The notes: generated by a model from the letters alone, not told the origin. Shown: positions 49,285 through 60,036, counted from the stretch's first letter. The stretch is 64,000 nucleotides of DNA from Vreelandella olivaria (GCA_004295565.1 AP019416.1:682001-746000); one strand, 5' to 3'. Translations and numbers: made by a program.

Positions 49285-50477
49285 TTACTGCAAAAATGCC
49301 CGCAACGTATCACTTGCTTGGTCGATAGAAACAACGCCATCCAGATGGCCGCGATTGCCTTCCAGGGTTTCAAGCGTCACGTCAGTGCCGTCTGCTTCAA
49401 TTAACTCCGCGGTGCGGCGGACGCTTTCCGGCGCGAAGACTAGATCGTTTTCGCTGTAGAGCATTAGCGTGGGCGCCTCGATAGCCGTAAGTCCTTCCCC
49501 TAACGAGTCGCCGTGGCCTGCGATAAAGGTTTGGTTGGCGCGCACCAGATAGAGCAGATGGTTGGCGTCAGAAGTGGCGGCGCGTGCGGCGGCGATATCA
49601 TCCAGGGTTTGCTCGATCGCGTAGCGGCATTGATATCTTGGGCGGGATCGCGCTCTTCATCGGCCCAATCGCGATTAAAGGTTTCGTTGGCCCACTGCCA
49701 GTGGTTGGCGTTGAGCGTCACCAGTTTCAGCGCTTCTTTTAAACCATCGGTGGGCGGCTCGCCGTCGTAGTAGTTGCCCTCGTTCCAGTTGGCATCCAAC
49801 CGAATTGGCGCTGCCCAGGCGCTTAGCGTGGCCAGCAGCCAGGGATCGGCTACGCCGCCGCCTATGACGGGTATCAGGCGTTCGACCCGGTCAGAGTAAG
49901 CGCTGGCCCACTCAATCGCCTGCAGTGCGCCCATGGAGGCGCCCATTACTGCGTGTAGGGATTCAATGCCTTGGCTTTCAAGTAGCTCGCGCTGTACCTC
50001 GACAAAGTCACGGATAGTCACCACAGGGAAATCCATTCCCCAGGGTTCGCCGGTGTCAGGGTTGATAGAGGCAGGGCCGGTGGTGGTGACGTTGGGGTCG
50101 TTAGCGCCGAGATTGACCAGGGTGTCCGAAGAGATAATGTAGTACTCATCGGTATCGAGTGGTTTTCCGGGGCCAATGATCGCGTCCCAGTAGCCGGTGG
50201 GTTCGCCATCTGCTTCATAGCGGCCTGCCGCGTGGCTGGTGCCCGAGAAAAAATGGGTGATTAAAATAACGTTGTCGCGGGCGTCGTTGAGTTCGCCGTA
50301 GGCTTCCCAACCCACCGTCACGTTGGGAATTGTCTCGCCGCCCTGGGTGGTGAAGCTCTCCATTTCGAAGGTTTGCTTCTCGACGACGCCATCCCAAGCC
50401 CAAAGAGGAGAGGCCAAGAGCAGGCCAAGGCTGGAACATAGCGTCGCCGTGATCACCGTTTGTCGTGTGAAGCTCAT
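49285..50477 (-). CDS. Secreted MetX-like alpha/beta hydrolase (frameshift near 49615)
   Basis: About 397 residues. The signal peptide ends ASPLWA, unlike the cytoplasmic homoserine acetyltransferases it resembles. Family features: THFFSGTSHAAGRYEADGEP, SDTLVNLGANDPNVTTTGPA, the nucleophile elbow AVMGASMGALQAIEWA, and after the break LMLYSENDLVFAPESVRR (Asp) and NRGHLDGV (His). The Ser-Asp-His triad is complete. Export suggests hydrolysis of an external ester or amide rather than methionine synthesis. It stands alone. Confidence 0.85.
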
Positions 50478-50584
50478 AGGGTTGCCTTATGTGAGGGTTC
50501 ATTGTGGTTGTTATTGGCCACCAGCAGTGGTCATCCCTCTTAGCATAGTCAGTGGAAGCGCTTGGGTAGTTAACGTCGAAGCGA

Positions 50585-51156
50585 CTATGTCGTTTTTTTC
50601 CTAGCTCGATGGGCTGCCGCTTTCATTCTGTTTCCGCAGGACGCCATGCTACACCAGCGGCGCCGGTGCGATTTTGTTTGATCGTGGAACAGTAGAACGC
50701 AGTCCGAGGCTTCGCACTCTTTCACCAGCTGTAGCTCTTCCTCGGTAAGCAACTGGACTAACGCGGAAGCGACTGGCTGCAACAGGCTCTCGCTTTCCAT
50801 GTTGCGCTGATAGATTTTTTTCTGGAACGCCAACGCCGTTGGCTGCCATTCGATTTTCTCTAGGGGATAACCCCGTTCCAGCACGTGATTCACCACTGTG
50901 GGATCCGCGGCCCGCCCTTGCTGGGCCGAGATCAGGAGATCCCGCATGTTGTCGCGCAGTTCCCGCGCAAGGTGGACGATTCCAGCGGGGGGCTTTCACA
51001 CTCTTCCGACAACACGCCCACCTGTTGAAGCCACGCAATGACACTGCGGTCGTCCTCCAGGCATTCTTGCTGCTCCTCCCCTACGCCAAACTGCGTGTTG
51101 ATGAAATCGATGGCGAGATTGCTGGCGATAAACGGAGGCGTAATTTTTGATGCCAT
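50585..51156 (-). CDS. ABATE/CGNR zinc-finger transcriptional regulator (frameshift near 50945)
   Basis: About 190 residues. The N-terminal ABATE-type part reads IASNLAIDFINTQFGVGEEQ. After the shift MRDLLISAQQGR follows, and the C-terminal CGNR zinc finger ends CVLLFHDQTKSHRRRWCSMA, SCGNRMKAAAHRARKK. The Cys and CGNR residues are complete. It is divergent from the dehalogenase-like hydrolase 92 bases away and probably controls it. Confidence 0.85.
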
Positions 51157-51248
51157 ATTGAGTAACCCTTAATTCGATATTTTACAGGTTACTATGATTC
51201 TGTGTAACCTTCAAAAATTGCTATTAACGGTTACTAAGGAGTATATCC

Positions 51249-52196
51249 ATGACATCTAAAAATACCTCGGTCTCTGCGACTACCCAGGAAGCACCGGCGA
51301 CCAGCGCTGAGCACTCCTCTGGCTCGACAGCGTGGCAGGTGCATTATCGATTCGAGAAAGTGGGCGATGTGGACGTTTTCTATCGGGAAGCGGGAGATCC
51401 GGCGGCGCCGACTCTGCTGCTGCTCCACGGGTTTGCTGCCTCCTCGTATATGTGGCGGGATGTGATTGAGGCGCTTGCCGATGGCTATCACGTCGTAGCT
51501 CCGGATTTGCCCGCGTTTGGCTTTACCCAGTCACCGGCCCGCGGTGAGTATGAGTACACCTTTGCCAACCTGACAAAGACGATTGATCGGTTCACTGAGC
51601 AGTTAAAGCTCGACCGCTATGCCATTGCCGTTCACGACTATGGTGCCCCTGTAGGCTGGCGTTTGGCGGTGGCCCACCCATCAAAAGTCACCGCTATCAT
51701 TTCGCAAAACGGTAATGCCTATGAGGAGGGGCTTTCAAAAGGGTGGGAGCCCATTCAAACGTATTGGAATACACCTTCGCAGGCGAATCGTGAGGCCCTG
51801 AACGACTTTCCGACACCAGCGTCGATCAAGTGGCAGTACGTGGAGGGGGTAAGCGATACCAGTGTCGTAGCGCCGGACGCCTATACGCTGGAAGGGGCTA
51901 AGATATCGCAACCTGGCATGGCTGATATCCAGCTCGACTTACTGCTGGATTACGCAACCAACGTTGCGAAGTATCCCGAATTCCAGGCCTACTTTCGCGA
52001 GCAGCAACCGCCGCTGCTCGCGGTGTGGGGGAAGCATGATCCGTTCTTTCTGCCGCCGGGTGCGGAAGCCTGGAAGCGCGATATTCCGCAGGCGGACATC
52101 CGCTTTTACGACACCGGGCATTTTGCACTGGAAACCCATGGCGATGTCATTATCCCGGTGATGCGTGAATTTCTGGATAAACACCTGAAAGCATAA
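51249..52196 (+). CDS. Alpha/beta hydrolase, haloalkane dehalogenase / epoxide hydrolase type
   Basis: 315 residues, intact. Motifs: TLLLLHGFAASSYMWRDVIE (oxyanion loop), APDLPAFGFTQSPARGEY, AIAVHDYGAPVGWRLAVAHP in which the nucleophile is Asp within HDYG, and the C-terminal LLAVWGKHDPFFLPPGA (acid) and FYDTGHFALETHG (His). The Asp nucleophile places it with dehalogenases and epoxide hydrolases rather than esterases. The first 30 residues are low-complexity (Ser, Thr, Ala), perhaps an extended leader. Real substrate unknown. Confidence 0.87.
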   Translation: MTSKNTSVSATTQEAPATSAEHSSGSTAWQVHYRFEKVGDVDVFYREAGDPAAPTLLLLHGFAASSYMWRDVIEALADGYHVVAPDLPAFGFTQSPARGEYEYTFANLTKTIDRFTEQLKLDRYAIAVHDYGAPVGWRLAVAHPSKVTAIISQNGNAYEEGLSKGWEPIQTYWNTPSQANREALNDFPTPASIKWQYVEGVSDTSVVAPDAYTLEGAKISQPGMADIQLDLLLDYATNVAKYPEFQAYFREQQPPLLAVWGKHDPFFLPPGAEAWKRDIPQADIRFYDTGHFALETHGDVIIPVMREFLDKHLKA

Positions 52197-52298
52197 ACGG
52201 CTGAAACACACTCACGCCCCTATGCAACGGCGGCCACGGTGGCAGCCGCTGCATATTTGGCTTCTCCATTTGCGGGAATAGGAGGAGGGTATCTGCGT

Positions 52299-53470
52299 CT
52301 AGCGCATTTTAAACGGATTCAACCCATTGGCTTGCTGCATCATCATGCGCTTGGCGAACGGAAAGCGCTCGGCCAGCTGCAGGCTTAAATCGCCCAGTTG
52401 GCGCAGCGGTTTGGCGCCGGTAAACAGGTGGTGGAAGCTGTCGGTGGCGGCAATCATCGCCTGGTTAGCCGCGCGGCGCTGACACTCAAAGCGCAGTAGA
52501 TTGAGGTAGTCGCCGGGGTCGCGGCCTTGAATGATAATCTCGGCCAGGGTATCGGCGTCGTGTAGGCCGATATTTAATCCCTGGCCTGCCAGCGGGTGCA
52601 CCACATGGGCAGCATCGCCAATCAGCGCCAGGCGTTTGCCGATATAGCGGTGGGCGTGCTGGCGCTTGATGGGGAAGCTGGCCCGGGCGACGATGCGGAT
52701 GAGGTTACCCAGGCGTTTGGGAAGGCCATTTCAATCGCTGCTTTCAGCGCTTCATCGTCCAACTGTTCACGGTCTTGGGTGGCTTGCTCGGTGTCGTACC
52801 ACACCAGGGAAGCGCGGTGGCCAGGCAGGGGCAGCATGGCGATGGGGCCCGTGGGGGTGAAAACCTGCCAACTGACGTCCTGCTGGGGCAGTTCGGTTTC
52901 CACATTAATGATCATGGCCCGCTGGTGGTAGTCGTAGCTGCTAACGCTGATCCCCGCTAGCTCACGCAGGGTCGATTTTGCGCCGTCGGCGCCGACGATT
53001 AAGCGAGCGCTGAGGGTTTTGCCGTTATCCAGCTCCAGCAGACGGCCAGTACTTGAGGTGATTGTGTTTAATGGCGCGCACTGGGTGTAGCAGGTGACGC
53101 TGGGCAGCTGTTCCAAGCGCTGCCATAGGGCGTACTGCAGCGTGCGGTTTTCGATAAAGATGCCGAAATCATCCATGCCGCTCTCTTCAGCGGAAAACAG
53201 CGAGTGGCCGGTGCCGTCCTGGTTGGAGACATCAATATGCCGAAACGGGCAGCTACGCTCTTCCGGCAGCGCTGTGCCGCTGGCCTTAACAAAGGCTAAC
53301 GAGCGTGCGTTCAGCGATGAAATGCGCAGGTCATAGTCACCGCTAGGTTCGGCAGGGGCATCGCCTTGTTCCACTAGCCCGACGGAGAAGCCAGCATGAC
53401 CCACACGAGCCGCCAGAGCGGCGCCCACCATGCCGCCGCCGACAATAATAATGTCATGATTGTGCTGCAT
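52299..53470 (-). CDS. UbiH/UbiI-family FAD monooxygenase of ubiquinone synthesis (frameshift near 52725)
   Basis: About 390 residues from the ATG at 53470 after AGGAGAG. FAD motifs: DIIIVGGGMVGAALAARVGH, LIVGADGAKSTLRELAG and LALIGDAAHVVHPLAGQGLN, typical of ring hydroxylases acting on the polyprenyl-phenol precursor. The C-terminus (LSLQLAERFPFAKRMMMQQA) matches UbiH/UbiI. Which ring position it hydroxylates cannot be told from sequence alone. The gene is divergent from the sirtuin gene. Confidence 0.87.
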
Positions 53471-53576
53471 AAGAGACTCTCCTGGGTGCACAATAAGCGT
53501 TGAAGGGCGCGTTGTTTGGCCCGCTGTTGCACTACAGTATCGTTGAGTTTAAGCCACATTGCCTAGAGGTGAACGA

Positions 53577-54445
53577 TTGACGCAGGCCGTGGAAATGGCA
53601 AATAGCGTTGCTCAGGCGGGAGAGCAACTGGCGGCGTTTATTCAGCAGCACCCCAAACTGTGGGTGATTACCGGCGCCGGTGTGAGTACCGACAGCGGTA
53701 TCCCGGACTATCGCGATGCGGATGGTCAATGGAAGCGGCCGCCCCGGTTCAGCATGGCGACTTTATGAGCTCTTACCACGTTCGCCAGCGCTACTGGGCA
53801 CGAGCACTGATCGGCTTTAGCGCCATGCGCGAAGCCCAGGCGGGCGGCGCGCACCGGGCGTTAGCCGCGTTGGAGTCCCAGGGGTATATCCAGCAGTTGG
53901 TGACCCAAAACGTTGACCGTTTACATCAGCGCGCCGGTTCGCGCCGGGTGATCGACCTCCATGGCCGTGCGGATATGGTCAAGTGCATGGTTTGCGACTA
54001 CCAAATGATGCGCCACGCCATGCATGCCGAGATGGCGCGCATGAATCCTAGCTTTGTAGGCTTGCAGGCCGGCCACGCCCCGGACGGCGACGCTGATCTG
54101 GAAACCGATTTCAGCTCCTTTCGCATTTTCGACTGCCCGCGCTGTAGCGGCATTTTAAAACCCGATGTAGTGTTTTACGGCGATGTGGTGCCCGCCGAAC
54201 GGCGGTTGGCAGCCCAGGTAGCGCTGGCTGAGTCGGATGCAGTGCTGGCCGTGGGAACGTCATTAATGGTGTTTTCCGGCTACCGCTTCTGCCGCACCGC
54301 CCATGATCGGGGAATACCGCTGGCGTCGCTCTCCCTCGGCGTGACTCGGGCGGATGCACTATTGACCCACCAGTGGCGGGCGCCGCTAACGCCGGTACTT
54401 GAGCAGGCTGTTCGTAGCTTAAAAGGCGCTGAGCGCAGTTTATAA
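53577..54445 (+). CDS. Sirtuin (NAD-dependent protein deacetylase) (frameshift near 53750)
   Basis: About 289 residues. The most likely start is the TTG at 53577 after AGAGGTG. Sir2 motifs: WVITGAGVSTDSGIPDYR, VTQNVDRLHQRAG with the active-site NVD, IDLHGRADMVKCMVCDYQ, a second zinc pair CPRCSG, and PDVVFYGDVVPAERRLA, AVGTSLMVFSGYRFC. Both zinc Cys pairs (CMVC and CPRC) are present. Cytoplasmic, removes acyl groups from protein lysines using NAD+. It differs in fold from the zinc deacetylases at 18682-31529. Confidence 0.9.
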
Positions 54446-54505
54446 CCCTGTTGTATTCAATTTCTTGTAGCAAGATTTGTAGCAAGAGAAGCCATAATAA
54501 ACGGC

Positions 54506-55399
54506 TTACGCGACTGACTGCGTTCGGGCTTTGATGGTTTTTATATCGCGTCCTGGGGGCAATCCAAACAGGCGGCTATACTCGCGCGTGAACTGCGAGA
54601 CACTCTCGTAACCCACTGCGTAAGCCGCGTTGCTGATTATCTCTCCCTTCGACAACATCATCCTACGAGCCTCGATCAAACGGAGCTGCTTTTGAAATTG
54701 AAGAGGCGTCAGGGAAGTGATGGATCTGAAATGTTCATGAAACGAAGATAGGCTCATACCTGCGGTTTCTGCCAGTTGCTCTATGCGGAGCGGCTCAGCG
54801 AAATGTTGGCGGATGAGAGACACCGCACGTGCGATGCGGTTGGCGTGGCTACCAACAACACCAAGACGGCGGATCGCAGATCCATGGCGGCCTGTCATTA
54901 GCCAAAAATGCAGCTCTCGAATTAACTGACTCTGGAGAATAGCCAATGATCCTGGGCGCTCAATAAGACGCATTAGGCGCAATGCAGCGTCGGCAACGTC
55001 GCTCTCCGTTGTATCAACGCAGACGGGCCTATTGGTGTCTTGCTGGCTAGCGTCTATCTCAACGGCAAGACCCTCAATGACGGAGGGATCAAGGTCAAGG
55101 ACGAGCGAGAGGTAGGGGGCTTTGATACTAGCCCGCGTGATCTGACTAACGGTGGGGACGTCGGCGGTAATCAAGAGGGATTCGCCTGCGCCAAGGTCAT
55201 AAGTGCGGTTTCCCATGATGACTCGTTTGCTGCCTTGAAGCACCATGGCCACCAATGGCTTGTCTATATTGAAGTGCAATGGGGTAGGCTTGGTCTGACT
55301 AATAATCGTCAAACCAGGGATGGGTATTTGAGTAACGCTGGTTGAACCAACGTGTGCCTCCGCATATCGGTGCACTGTCTTAAGTAAGCTTTCATTCAT
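54506..55399 (-). CDS. AraC-family regulator (AraC_N type)
   Basis: 297 residues from the ATG at 55399 (MNESLLKTVHRYAEA); the frame upstream of it is without family match. The N-terminal sensor shows HFNIDKPLVAMVLQGSKRVI and GESLLITADVPTVSQITRAS. The C-terminal DNA-binding part shows IEQLAETAGMSLSSFHEHFR and SNAAYAVGYESVSQFTREYS. It is divergent from an SDR oxidoreductase 143 bases away, a common pair in which the regulator controls the enzyme. Confidence 0.9.
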   Translation of the reverse strand: MNESLLKTVHRYAEAHVGSTSVTQIPIPGLTIISQTKPTPLHFNIDKPLVAMVLQGSKRVIMGNRTYDLGAGESLLITADVPTVSQITRASIKAPYLSLVLDLDPSVIEGLAVEIDASQQDTNRPVCVDTTESDVADAALRLMRLIERPGSLAILQSQLIRELHFWLMTGRHGSAIRRLGVVGSHANRIARAVSLIRQHFAEPLRIEQLAETAGMSLSSFHEHFRSITSLTPLQFQKQLRLIEARRMMLSKGEIISNAAYAVGYESVSQFTREYSRLFGLPPGRDIKTIKARTQSVA

Positions 55400-55542
55400 G
55401 GATTTAACATTAAGCGATACCCTTTCGTCTCGCAATGTTATTGGAGGAATAGGCAAAAGGTACCGAGTATCCAGCAACAAGGATAGAAGCGTGTCGGCGA
55501 TAGTGCTTATGGGCACAATGCTCACCAGCACAGGAGCTTTTC

Positions 55543-56297
55543 ATGACGACTATTTCAATTATTACCGGTGGCAGCCGCGGACTTGGCCGTAACACTGCTA
55601 TCAATATTGCCCGCCATGGCGGCGATGTTATCCTCACCTATCGCAGTGGCGTTGAGGGCGCAAACGCCGTTGTAGCTGAAATTGAAAGCATAGGGCGTAA
55701 AGCCGTCGCGCTTCCCCTCGACGTTAGCGAGATCGATGCAATACCCGCTTTCGTCGAAAGTGTCCGTTCGGCGTTGAAGTCGAAGTGGGGACGGGATCAG
55801 TGTGACCATCTTGTTAATAACGCGGGGCATGGCGAAATGGTGCCTTTGCCGAGACCACAGAAGCTCAATTCGACCTGCTATTCAATGTTCATGTCAAAGG
55901 CGTGTTCTTCCTGACACAGGCTCTTCTCCCCTTGCTTGCCGATGGCGGACGCATCGTGAATTTTTCTTCCGGTCTAACTCGTATCGCCTTTCCGGGGTTC
56001 TCGGCCTATTCTGCCGCCAAAGGAGCTATCGAAGTCCTCAGTGTTTATTTGGCCAAAGAGCTGGGTAGCCGCGGCATTACTGTAAACACGATTGCCCCAG
56101 GTGCGATTGAGACTGACTTTTTGGGTGGTGCGGTACGTGATACGCCAGATTACAACGAGGCGTTCGCTAGCATGACGGCCCTTGGTCGTGTCGGCTTGCC
56201 CGACGACATTGGCCCGGTGGTCGCCAGTCTGCTTGGGGCTGAAAATCGCTGGGTTAATGCGCAGCGGATTGAAGTGTCCGGTGGTCAAAATATCTGA
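55543..56297 (+). CDS. Short-chain dehydrogenase/reductase (frameshift near 55850)
   Basis: About 251 residues with the Rossmann start ISIITGGSRGLGRNTAINI, NNAGHG, the catalytic region GRIVNFSSGL, then SAYSAAKGAIEVLSVYLAKE with the YxxxK pair, and VNTIAPGAIETDF. The substrate is unknown; members of this group (3-oxoacyl-reductase-like) act on ketones or alcohols with NAD(P)H. Divergent from the AraC regulator. Confidence 0.88.
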
Positions 56298-56470
56298 TTA
56301 AAGATACGTCTCTAAAGCTAGGAAAATAGTTTCGTCAGAGGCCTCTGCACCACCGTGCGGCGGCCTCGCTTCATTAAAGAGGCAAGTATCTATAGCACTG
56401 GTTGTAATAGTGATTAACAGTATGCAGCCACTTTCTATGGTGTGGCTTCTGTGGGATACCTGTAAAGGCG

Positions 56471-57076
56471 CTAGCGGGCTTTGGATACCCACGGATTATC
56501 TTCTAGCCATAGTCGCCATGGCGCGTCGCGGTGCTCTGGCTGGGCGTAATCGATACCCACGCGTGGGCCACTGGCGATCTTGGCGTCGTGCGTTGCTGCG
56601 CTAATCCACAGCTTGTCGGCCTGGGTCATATCATGGCCATACAGCGGTTTATCAATGGTTAAAGCACGCGTGAGCTTGCCGGGGCCATTGCTGAGTTGTC
56701 TACCCGCGGCTTGACGGGTGGCGCGCATGACGGCTTCGTTAGCAGTGGGCTCAACCGCACGAATCAGCACCGCGCAGGGCGAATCCTCTGGCTCGGTGAC
56801 TACGTTCAAGAGCCAGTGCATGCCGTAAACGAGATAGACATAGGCGTGGCCCGCAGGCCCGAACATTGCTTCTGTTCGCGGTGAACGGCGGCGGTGGGCA
56901 TGGCAAGCGGAGTCTTCAGCGCCGCAATAGGCCTCTGTCTCAACAATCCTTGCCGCCATCTGCTCACCGTTATGTTCGCGCACTAGCCAGCAGCCGAGCA
57001 TGTCTCTAGCTACCTCAAGGGTGTCGCGATTATAAAAATCTCGTGAGAGGGGGAGGTAGCATGCTGTCTTTAACAT
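56471..57076 (-). CDS. 3-methyladenine DNA glycosylase, AAG (Mpg) family
   Basis: 201 residues, intact. Motifs: ARDMLGCWLVREHNGEQMAA, IVETEAYCGAEDSACHAHRR with the catalytic Glu, FGPAGHAYVYLVYGMHWLLN, and AAGRQLSNGPGKLTRALTID with the substrate loop. It excises alkylated bases such as 3-methyladenine and hypoxanthine from DNA in base-excision repair. Length is typical for bacterial Mpg. Confidence 0.93.
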   Translation of the reverse strand: MLKTACYLPLSRDFYNRDTLEVARDMLGCWLVREHNGEQMAARIVETEAYCGAEDSACHAHRRRSPRTEAMFGPAGHAYVYLVYGMHWLLNVVTEPEDSPCAVLIRAVEPTANEAVMRATRQAAGRQLSNGPGKLTRALTIDKPLYGHDMTQADKLWISAATHDAKIASGPRVGIDYAQPEHRDAPWRLWLEDNPWVSKAR

Positions 57077-57165
57077 TTGGCATGTTGGGTAACATCGCCT
57101 CGGCGTTTAGTTGAGTAGAATGCTAGGGTATTAGATAGTCATTGCCACTAAAAGCGGAGCCTATC

Positions 57166-58630
57166 GTGCTGCAATTCGAACATCGCTACTCCACACTGCC
57201 GGAACCCCTTTGGGTCGCCACCCAAGCAACGCCCGTGGCCGCCCCTGAGCTAATCGCATTTAATGCCCCGTTGGCGCATGAGTTGGGCGCTCAAGAGATA
57301 CCTGACTCAGAAACGCTGGCCCATTGGTTCAGCGGCAATCAGCCCATTCCGAATGCTAAGCCGGGCGCGTTAGGCTACGCAGGCCACCAGTTCGGCAACT
57401 TTGTGCCGCAGTTGGGTGATGGCCGGGCGCTGCTGCTGGGCGAAGTGATCGACCAGAACGGTGTTCGCCGCGATGTGCAGCTAAAGGGCAGCGGCCGCAC
57501 GCCGTTTTCCCGCGGCGGCGATGGCCGTTCGCCGTTAGGCCCGGTGCTGCGTGAATATCTGGTCAGCGAATTTATGGCCGCGATGGGCATCCCCACCACC
57601 CGTGCTCTGGCGGCGGTGACCAGCGGCGAGCGGGTGGTGCGGCAGATGGCAGAGCCCGGCGCGGTGTTTACCCGCGTGGCTAGCAGCCATATCCGCGTTG
57701 GCACGTTCCAGTTCGCCGCCGCACGCCGAGATGAGGCACTGCTAAAAGCGCTGGCGGATCATGTCATTGAGCGCCACTACCCGGAAGCCGCCAACACCGA
57801 AGACCCTTATTTGGCGCTGCTGGAGGCGGTCGTGGCCCGCCAAGCGGTGCTGATTGCCCGCTGGATGAGCGTCGGCTTTATCCACGGCGTGATGAATACC
57901 GATAACTGCAGCATCGCCGGGGAAACCATCGATTACGGCCCCTGCGCCTTTATGGAGCAGTTTGATCCCCAGAAGGTGTACAGCTCCATCGACCAGGGGG
58001 AAGCGCTACGCGTTTGATAACCAACCGGCGATAGCCCAGTGGAACCTGGCCCGCTTTGCCGAAACGTTGCTGCCGTTAATGAATGAAGAGGGAGAGGCGC
58101 TGGTGGAGCAGGCCACCGATGCCATTCGCCGCTTTGAGCCATTGTTCAGCGTCGAACAGCGTCGCCTGCATGCCGATAAACTCGGCCTTGCAGCAGGCAG
58201 CGACCAGGCCGCGCCACTGATGGAAGCGTTGGAAAGTCAGATGCATCAGGGCCGAATGGACATGACCGCAACCTTTGATGCGCTCACCCAATACGCCTCC
58301 TCGCTGAGTGATGAGCACCGTGAGGCGCTGCTGGCGCTGACGATGCAGCCCGATGAATTATCAACCTGGCTGGATACCTGGCAGCAAGAGCAAGTGGCCA
58401 ATCAAGATGGCGAACGGTTCACTGCCATGCGTCACGCCAACCCAGTGATTATTCCCCGCAACCACCGGGTTCAAGAAGTTATTGATGCCGCTTACGACGG
58501 TGATTTTGCGCCTTTCCATACGTTATTGGCAGTAGTGACCAAGCCGTTCGATGAATCGGTTGAAGCGCGCCGTTTTGCAGCGCCTGCGACGGAAAATGAG
58601 CAGGTGCTGAGGACCTTCTGCGGAACATAA
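57166..58630 (+). CDS. selO: SelO (YdiU) protein adenylyltransferase (frameshift near 58000)
   Basis: About 488 residues. The start is the GTG at 57166 after GCGGAGCC; a TTG at 57142 is less likely. Key pseudo-kinase motifs are [16 protein letters not shown] and [20 protein letters not shown], with [20 protein letters not shown] upstream and [20 protein letters not shown] near the C-terminus. The protein is an AMP-transferring pseudokinase that modifies redox proteins. A frameshift near 58005 is followed by the [14 protein letters not shown] frame. Confidence 0.93.
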
Positions 58631-58748
58631 CGAGCTAATGTCATTGCGCTGAGGACGGAATCAACCCGTAGCGGGGGCTTTCGCCATGGCCGGAAAACAG
58701 TTCCCAACGTTTCCGGCATTTCCGCCATCCTTGGCGGTCAGATGGCGA

Positions 58749-58779
58749 GCGCCCAGGGAAGATTCACAGCGCCCACGCG
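58749..58779. repeat. Intergenic palindromic repeat (REP-like), copy 2
   Basis: Core GCGCCCAGGGA, GATTCACAGCGCCC, matching the core at 21858-21890 apart from a few bases. The upstream part has GGCCGGAAAAC and GTTTCCGGCA pairing. It lies between selO and dinB. Confidence 0.55.
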
Positions 58780-58846
58780 TAGGGTTGTTCCGGCCTATTT
58801 AGAGTGTGATAGAGGTTATGATCCATCTCGCATCCCCTGTGATAAA

Positions 58847-58862
58847 CTGTGGTTTTTTACAG
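58847..58862 (+). promoter_or_regulatory. LexA box upstream of dinB
   Basis: CTGTGGTTTTTTACAG fits the LexA consensus CTGT-N8-ACAG exactly, 16 bases before the GTG start, so dinB is probably under SOS control. Confidence 0.8.
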
Positions 58863-58877
58863 GTGGAAGGGTAGCCA

Positions 58878-59924
58878 GTGCGCAAGATTATTCACTGCGA
58901 CTGTGACTGTTTTTTTGCGGCGGTGGAGATGCGCGATAACCCCGCGCTGCGGGATATCCCGATTGCCATTGGCGGCAGTGTCGAGCAGCGCGGCGTCGTT
59001 GCCACCTGTAACTATCCCGCCCGCGAGTTTGGCATTCACTCGGCGATGCCCATGGGCCAAGCGCTCAAGCGCTGCCCGCATCTAACCGTCATTCGTGGCG
59101 ATATGGCCAAATACAAAGAAGTCGCCCGCCAGGTTTTCGCCATTTATCGCGACGTGACTGAACTGATCGAACCGCTCTCCTTGGATGAGGCCTTTCTGGA
59201 TGTCTCGGAGGTCACCCAGCATCACGGCAGCGCGACACTCATGGCCGAAGCGATCCGTGAACGGGTGAGCCGCGAAGTGGGGATTACCGTTTCAGCAGGC
59301 GTGGCGCCCAATAAGTTTCTGGCCAAGATCGCCAGCGACTGGAACAAACCTGATGGCCTCTGCGTCATTACGCCGGACAAAGTCGACAGTTTTGTGCAGC
59401 AGCTACCGGTGAAAAAAATCCATGGCGTTGGCCCGCGCACCGCTGAAAAGTTGGCGGGATTGGATATCCACACCTGCGCCGATTTGCGTAGCCGCCAGCT
59501 AACGGAACTGGTCGAACACTTTGGCCGCTTTGGGCGGCGGCTGCACGAGCTAAGCTGGGGCCGTGATGAGCGCCCGGTGAAAACTCACCGCGAGCGTAAG
59601 TCGATTAGCACCGAGCAAACCTATTCTCAGGATTTACCCAGCCTGGATGCCTGCCGTAATGAGCTACCGGCGCTGATCGAGGATTTAGAGCGCCGCTATG
59701 CCCGGCTTGACCCACCCCTGGCGGTACGCGGGCTGATCGTCAAAGTGAAGTTCAACGACTTTACTCAAACTACCGTTGAGCATGCCGACCCGGCTCCTAA
59801 CCTTGAACAGTTTGAAAGCCTGCTGAAGGTTGGCTGGGCCAGAGGCGAACGACCCGTGCGTCTGCTGGGTGTGGGCTATCGGCTGGCGGAAAACAGCCAA
59901 GAGCACCAGCTATCACTGTTTTAA
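58878..59924 (+). CDS. dinB: DNA polymerase IV
   Basis: 348 residues, intact, GTG start at 58878. Y-family translesion polymerase. Active-site features: IIHCDCDCFFAAVEMRDNPA with metal Asp residues, PLSLDEAFLDVSEV with the DE pair, then VSAGVAPNKFLAKIASDWNK, helix-hairpin-helix KKIHGVGPRTAEKLAGL and the little-finger domain SISTEQTYSQDL. The C-terminal QLSLF is a beta-clamp-binding peptide. Length matches E. coli DinB. Confidence 0.96.
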   Translation: MRKIIHCDCDCFFAAVEMRDNPALRDIPIAIGGSVEQRGVVATCNYPAREFGIHSAMPMGQALKRCPHLTVIRGDMAKYKEVARQVFAIYRDVTELIEPLSLDEAFLDVSEVTQHHGSATLMAEAIRERVSREVGITVSAGVAPNKFLAKIASDWNKPDGLCVITPDKVDSFVQQLPVKKIHGVGPRTAEKLAGLDIHTCADLRSRQLTELVEHFGRFGRRLHELSWGRDERPVKTHRERKSISTEQTYSQDLPSLDACRNELPALIEDLERRYARLDPPLAVRGLIVKVKFNDFTQTTVEHADPAPNLEQFESLLKVGWARGERPVRLLGVGYRLAENSQEHQLSLF

Positions 59925-60036
59925 TAATACGTCGATCAACTGGTCGTACTGAAAGCTTTTGCTGGCGCTATGTTTGGACGTATGATTTTCTATGGATTGA
60001 CACACCCGTTCTTTCGCATCAATAAGGAGTTCATAC

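Noticed and set aside
57375-57704. Minus-strand frame inside selO
   Set aside because: A shadow of the high-GC selO coding sequence, with no independent family pattern.
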